From positions 1,240,001 to 1,304,000 of the forward strand of contig JBPWQW010000001.1 of assembly GCA_051814705.1 (NCBI GenBank): a stretch of DNA of 64,000 nt, read 5' to 3'. Origin of the DNA: Geojedonia sp051814705 (GTDB lineage: Bacteria > Bacteroidota > Bacteroidia > Flavobacteriales > Flavobacteriaceae). Both the position numbers and the translations under genes were made by a program. Below, in pieces: positions 60,423-64,000 of this stretch (its first letter is position 1; each line of letters starts with the position of its first letter). The notes under the pieces were generated by a model that saw only the letters and a program-made list of their open reading frames with translations, made no database searches and was not told the origin of the DNA.

Positions 60423-61304
60423 ATGACAATTTTAGATGGAAAAAAAGTAAGCAACGACATTAAAGATGAAATTGCCGAACAAGTCAAGAAAATGAAAGCT
60501 AGGGGAGAGAAAGTTCCTCATTTGGCTGCTGTAATTGTAGGCAATGACGGAGCGAGCTTAACTTATGTGGCGAGTAAAGTGAAAGCTTGTGAACGTGTTG
60601 GTTTTGACTCTACTTTAATTAGAATGTCCAATACCACCAGTGAAATTGAATTATTGGATAAAATTGAAGAACTCAATTTAAACCCTGATATCGATGGATT
60701 TATTGTGCAATTACCTTTACCTCCTCAAATTAACACTCAAAAGGTATTAATGGCCGTGAATCCTGATAAAGATGTGGATGGGTTTCATCCCATGAACTTT
60801 GGTAAAATGGCGTTGGATATGTCCACCTTTATTCCTGCGACACCATTTGGAATTTTAGAATTGTTGGATCGTTATGGAGTTCAAACCAACGGAAAACACA
60901 CGGTTGTTATTGGTCGTTCACATATTGTTGGTCGCCCGATGAGTATTTTAATGGGACGTAAAGGGTTTCCAGGAAATTCTACCGTTACTTTAACGCATAG
61001 CCATACCAAAAACATTACACAAATTACTTCTCAAGCCGATATTATTATTTCGGCCTTGGGCGTGCCAAAATTCTTAAAGGCTGAAATGGTTAAAGATGAT
61101 GCCGTGGTCATAGATGTGGGGATTACAAGGGTTGTAGACGAGACAGCTCCAAAAGGCTATTATTTAGCTGGTGATGTGGATTTTGAAAACGTAAGTAAAA
61201 AAGCCAGCTTTATAACTCCGGTTCCAGGTGGCGTTGGACCCATGACCATTGCAATGCTTTTGAAAAATACGCTTTTAGCTAGGGATCTTCATAACGAAAA
61301 ATAA
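60423..61304 (+). CDS. folD: Bifunctional methylene-THF dehydrogenase/cyclohydrolase
   Basis: 293 residues, normal length. Active-site region TYVASKVKACERVG with Lys of the Y-x3-K motif, DGFIVQLPLPPQI, PDKDVDGFHPMNFG, and GRSHIVGRPMS for NADP binding. It interconverts 5,10-methylene-THF and 10-formyl-THF. Separated from ffh by the four-helix unit; the gene starts 6 bases after the right inverted repeat. Confidence 0.97.
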   Translation: MTILDGKKVSNDIKDEIAEQVKKMKARGEKVPHLAAVIVGNDGASLTYVASKVKACERVGFDSTLIRMSNTTSEIELLDKIEELNLNPDIDGFIVQLPLPPQINTQKVLMAVNPDKDVDGFHPMNFGKMALDMSTFIPATPFGILELLDRYGVQTNGKHTVVIGRSHIVGRPMSILMGRKGFPGNSTVTLTHSHTKNITQITSQADIIISALGVPKFLKAEMVKDDAVVIDVGITRVVDETAPKGYYLAGDVDFENVSKKASFITPVPGGVGPMTIAMLLKNTLLARDLHNEK

Positions 61305-61318
61305 AATCGTTCAGAATT

Positions 61319-61756
61319 TTATTTAGCAAACAACTGTCCTAAATCCTTAAAGGCTTTAAATTCCAGAGCATTTCCGGCAGGATCATAAAAAAACATGGTA
61401 GCTTGCTCGCCCACTTGTCCCTCAAAACGGATATAGGGTTCAATAATAAATTGAATGCCTTTTGAAGTTAAATCTTTAGCAAAACTTTGAAAGGTTTCCC
61501 AAGGGAGTACCACACCATAATGAGGCACAGGAACCGCTTTACCATCCACGGGATTGGTATGCAAATGGTCTTCAGTCCCGATAGTTATCGGGATTGGTTT
61601 GTAATGGATCACGAGTTGATGTCCAAAAAAATTGAAATCCACCCAATGGTCGCTGCTTCTGCCTTCTTCACAATTCAATACATCTCTATAAAAGGCTCTG
61701 CATGCATCAAGATTATGAACAGGAATAGCAATGTGAAATGGTGAAAGTGCAGACAT
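61319..61756 (-). CDS. VOC-family (glyoxalase/bleomycin resistance) protein
   Basis: 145 residues from the ATG at 61756 (MSALSPFHIAIPVHNLDACRAFY); upstream in-frame codons overlap rluF and do not match. Metal-binding His near 8 and Glu in FEGQVGEQATMFFYDPAGNALEF with the repeated beta-alpha-beta-beta-beta plan. Asn/Gly-rich loop PIPITIGTEDHLHTNPVDGK contains an in-frame palindromic repeat (61576-61593). Starts 4 bases after the rluF stop. Confidence 0.82.
   Translation of the reverse strand: MSALSPFHIAIPVHNLDACRAFYRDVLNCEEGRSSDHWVDFNFFGHQLVIHYKPIPITIGTEDHLHTNPVDGKAVPVPHYGVVLPWETFQSFAKDLTSKGIQFIIEPYIRFEGQVGEQATMFFYDPAGNALEFKAFKDLGQLFAK
61576..61593. repeat. TCCCGATA/TATCGGGA palindrome in the VOC gene
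   Basis: TCCCGATAGTTATCGGGA: a perfect 8-bp-arm palindrome around GT, in frame and encoding part of P-I-P-I-T-I-G-T. It has the look of an intergenic REP-like element that has entered the gene. Confidence 0.65.
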
Positions 61757-61760
61757 CGTT

Positions 61761-62519
61761 TTAGTATTTAGGTTTGTTAAGTGTTTTCGCTTTAAATGTT
61801 TTGGTAGAATCTTCCAACAGCTTATTGAGACCTTGGAGTTCATTATCTGTAAGCTCTCTATATTTACCAATAGGAACATCTAATTTTATGTTCATGATGC
61901 GAACCCGTTTAAGGGTTTGTACCTCGTAATCGAGATATTCGCACATGCGACGGATTTGACGGTTTAAGCCTTGGGTTAAGACAATTTTAAATTCATATTT
62001 TCCCAATTTTGTCACCTCACATGTTTTGGTCACTGTATCTAAAATAGGAACTCCTTGGCTCATGCGTTCCACAAAAGTTTGGGAAATGGGCTTATCGACC
62101 GTTACGATATATTCTTTGTCGTGATTGTTACTTGCACGGAGTATTTTATTGACAATATCACCATCATCAGTAAGAAGGATCAAACCTTCACTATTTTTGT
62201 CCAATCTACCAATTGGGAAGATGCGCGTGGGATACTTGATAAAATCAATGATATTGTCTTTTTCAACTCGCGTATCTGTAGTACAAACAATGCCTAAAGG
62301 TTTATTGAAGGCGAGATAAATGGATGCCTTTTTTGTATTTTTTATCAGAATCCCATCTACGTGGATCTCGTCATTTGGAGCGACTTTTGTTCCCATTTCC
62401 GGTACCATACCATTAATGGTAACTCGACCTTCTTCAATGAGTTTGTCGGCTGCCCGACGTGAGCAATAGCCTACTTCGCTTAAATATTTATTAAGCCGTG
62501 TGAGATTGTTGTCTTCCAT
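61761..62519 (-). CDS. rluF: 23S rRNA pseudouridine synthase RluF-type
   Basis: 252 residues. S4 domain (LNKYLSEVGYCSRRAADKLIEEG), then the RsuA/RluF catalytic domain with IGRLDKNSEGLILLT (Asp107 nucleophile), KEYIVTVDKPI and QGLNRQIRRMCEYL. These and EKDNIIDFI fit RluF, which makes pseudouridine 2604 of 23S rRNA. The VOC gene follows on the same strand. Confidence 0.88.
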   Translation of the reverse strand: MEDNNLTRLNKYLSEVGYCSRRAADKLIEEGRVTINGMVPEMGTKVAPNDEIHVDGILIKNTKKASIYLAFNKPLGIVCTTDTRVEKDNIIDFIKYPTRIFPIGRLDKNSEGLILLTDDGDIVNKILRASNNHDKEYIVTVDKPISQTFVERMSQGVPILDTVTKTCEVTKLGKYEFKIVLTQGLNRQIRRMCEYLDYEVQTLKRVRIMNIKLDVPIGKYRELTDNELQGLNKLLEDSTKTFKAKTLNKPKY

Positions 62520-62538
62520 AATGCAAAGATAGCATAAG

Positions 62539-63366
62539 TTAGGCTTCTAAAAAGTCGTAAATATAAGAAGCCACTGCATCGTTGTTAAGTGAATGCCCTA
62601 GGCCTTTGGTGGTGATGAGTGTACTGCCCTTAAAACTATTTTTTATTTGAAGGGCTTCACAATATGGGATTACGGTATCGTCTTCATCATGGATAATCAA
62701 CCCTTGAGAAGAGATGGTTTTTAGATATTTTGAAGAGGAAAATGCAGAAGGCTCAGCTCCTAAACGCTCAATAATTATAGCGTTTATTTGTTTAATGATA
62801 CGTTGGTTATAGCCCATCATTGTAGTATACCGTTCAAGAAGTCCTGAATATTCAGAAGGCGATCCTATCAGGATTAATTTTTGAACACTTTTTAAATGGT
62901 ATTTATTTTGGCAAAATACAGTGGCCATGCCACCAACTGAATGCCCGATAATAACATGGGGCTGAAAATGTTTAGCAACTATATGTATAAATTCTGAATA
63001 TAAAAAGGCATTAAAAACCTTGCTACCTGAATGACCATGTGCTGGAGCATCTAAGGCAACAAAATTGAAACCTTGCTGTTTTAATTGGAGTATTAAATTT
63101 TTCCAACGGGCCGAATTGCTTTCCCAACCATGAACCATCAGAACAGTCTTTTTTTTACCAAGCCATCTGTAAGTCATAATGGGAATCTTGTCAAACTTAA
63201 GTTCTTCCTGAAAAGCGGTGCCTAAGAAATCTTCTTGCTCTTCGGTAATTTTTCCTTTTCGGGGTTTGGAAAACAAGAGTATAGCCCTGTTAGCGGCATA
63301 GGTTTTTGAAAAATAGCTTATTACATTATAATATGAGCCAATTAGGGCAATCAACAGTGTTTTCAA
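62539..63366 (-). CDS. Alpha/beta hydrolase
   Basis: 275 residues with an N-terminal hydrophobic stretch. Nucleophile elbow GHSVGGM (Ser near residue 143), HGWESNSARW for the oxyanion region, Asp in IIHDEDDTVIPYCEA and His in GLGHSLNNDAV. Its start overlaps the cupin stop by 4 bases, suggesting translational coupling. Substrate unknown. Confidence 0.82.
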   Translation of the reverse strand: MKTLLIALIGSYYNVISYFSKTYAANRAILLFSKPRKGKITEEQEDFLGTAFQEELKFDKIPIMTYRWLGKKKTVLMVHGWESNSARWKNLILQLKQQGFNFVALDAPAHGHSGSKVFNAFLYSEFIHIVAKHFQPHVIIGHSVGGMATVFCQNKYHLKSVQKLILIGSPSEYSGLLERYTTMMGYNQRIIKQINAIIIERLGAEPSAFSSSKYLKTISSQGLIIHDEDDTVIPYCEALQIKNSFKGSTLITTKGLGHSLNNDAVASYIYDFLEA

Positions 63367-63734
63367 AGGCCTTCTCGGTTAACAGAATTTATAGAAAATG
63401 CAGGAGTGCAAATGGCTAAATATTCACAGGGTTCTGTAAACGGATTCGAATATTGTACACGTGTATGTTTTTCAATTTTAATGGATTGTCCAGCTTCCAA
63501 AACAATCATTTCACCTTCAATAATGAATTGCTTTTTACCTTTTATGATAAATGTAAATTCATCAAAATTAGGAGTTTGAAAAGGTTCGCTCCAACCAGCA
63601 GGGGCAACCATGTACGCAATACTTATTTTGGAATTGCCATCTGTAGCCAAACCAAAGTGCTCTTTAATGAGTTTGCCATCTGTTGTTGGGACGACAAATG
63701 GGGAATCTTGTATCGTATATTTTTTATTTGCCAT
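63363..63734 (-). CDS. Cupin-domain protein
   Basis: 123 residues, single cupin barrel: WSEPFQTPNFDEFTFIIKGKKQFIIEGE, then VLEAGQSIKIEKHTRVQYSNPF. Metal-binding histidines are few, so it may bind a ligand rather than be an enzyme. It is coupled to the alpha/beta hydrolase, which hints at a small-molecule pathway. Confidence 0.75.
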   Translation of the reverse strand: MANKKYTIQDSPFVVPTTDGKLIKEHFGLATDGNSKISIAYMVAPAGWSEPFQTPNFDEFTFIIKGKKQFIIEGEMIVLEAGQSIKIEKHTRVQYSNPFTEPCEYLAICTPAFSINSVNREGL

Positions 63735-63743
63735 TATATTATT

Positions 63744-63804
63744 TTCAGTATTCAGTATTCAGTATTCAGTCATCAGTTTTCAGTCTTCGGTCATCGGCCT
63801 TCAG
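63744..63804. repeat. CAGT-rich degenerate tandem repeat (solo copy E)
   Basis: TTCAGTATTCAGTATTCAGT and similar units TCAGTCATCAGTTTTCAGT, CGGTCATCGG for about 60 bases between the cupin gene and the YitT-type gene. Same family as copies A, B and the inverted repeats near 60 kb. Confidence 0.65.
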
Positions 63805-63812
63805 ACAGATAT

Positions 63813-64000
63813 CTATTTTAAGGGTTTTCGTTTAATCATACCGCCTTTTAAATCTTTTACCAAGCCCATGATAATAAAGGCACTCTTGTCAATTTTATCT
63901 ATTTCGGTATGCAGTTTTGCTAATTCAAGCCTCGTGACAACCGTGTAAATAATATCTTTATCATAACTTTTGCCACTCGAACCATAGCCCCCTTTGCCAG
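63813..64000 (-). CDS. YitT-family membrane protein, C-terminal end only
   Basis: The last about 62 residues of a minus-strand gene that continues past the right edge. They read GYGSSGKSYDKDIIYTVVTRLELAKLHTEI-like, then DKSAFIIMGLVKDLKGGMIKRKP, matching the cytoplasmic DUF2179 domain at the end of YitT family proteins (six-helix membrane proteins of unknown transport role). Stop at 63813. Confidence 0.75.
   Translation of the reverse strand, partial: GKGGYGSSGKSYDKDIIYTVVTRLELAKLHTEIDKIDKSAFIIMGLVKDLKGGMIKRKPLK

Noticed and set aside
63453..63821. 122-codon plus-strand frame opposite the cupin gene
   Set aside because: Antisense to the cupin and runs into the CAGT tandem tract; no family features.

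Overview
The window looks like chromosomal DNA from a marine or environmental member of the Flavobacteriaceae (Bacteroidetes). It is AT-rich and tightly packed. Promoters where visible carry the Bacteroidetes -7 box TAnnTTTG, ribosome-binding sites are weak, and the gene content is typical of the group: FecI/FecR/TonB-receptor loci, GSCFA, THX, the LemA/TPM cluster, CtlX and SdiA-regulated lipoproteins. No rRNA, tRNA, CRISPR array, transposase or phage gene was recognised. Genes at both window edges are cut (a glutamate-synthase-like gene at the left, a YitT-type gene at the right).

Layout. 1-12 kb: same-strand genes for an FMN glutamate-synthase-like protein, polyphosphate kinase 1, envelope lipoproteins and barrels, a DUF2652 cyclase-like protein, alpha/beta hydrolase, DUF547, DUF3179 and DUF2062 proteins, and an unusual glutaredoxin-glutaredoxin-thioredoxin reductase fusion. 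12-15 kb (minus): a TetR-controlled cassette (tetR, MFS exporter, DsbA-like protein, and a decayed DoxX-like gene), with two matching palindromes as likely TetR operators. 15.4-18.1 kb (plus): a mercury-resistance operon, arsR-type regulator, merTP fusion and merA, with a readable promoter/operator. 18-36 kb: housekeeping genes, including era, der, alaS, argS further on, coaD, ddl, a PASTA protein, rluD-like, yaaA, THX, and the conserved MerR/M23/LemA/TPM block. 36-44 kb: ctlX, a TPR histidine kinase, argS and a carboxypeptidase-regulatory-domain protein, with several gene-poor gaps and a truncated GNAT gene.

44.7-58.5 kb is the most distinctive region. It carries two paralogous copies of a four-gene surface-signalling module: ECF sigma factor, FecR anti-sigma, and STN-containing TonB receptor on the minus strand, and divergently a secreted lipoprotein. 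The two lipoproteins are homologous and modular: four N-terminal repeats of about 40 residues, followed by one (copy 1) or three (copy 2) C-terminal lipocalin-like units. Short sequence words are shared upstream of the fecR and lipoprotein genes in each copy, which suggests that each sigma factor drives both arms. Between the copies sit an outer-membrane barrel, a metzincin-like lipoprotein and a cupredoxin-like lipoprotein. No described function is known to me for this lipoprotein family.

58.5-64 kb: ffh, folD, rluF, a VOC protein, alpha/beta hydrolase, cupin and the YitT-type gene. Between ffh and folD a four-helix-bundle (S23/IVS-type) gene is tightly framed by about 32-37 bp imperfect inverted repeats. 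Solo copies of the same CAGT-rich repeat lie elsewhere in the window, so it may be a small non-autonomous mobile unit. Separately, palindromic dispersed repeats appear in frame inside three protein genes (argS, a uracil-DNA-glycosylase-family gene and a VOC gene).
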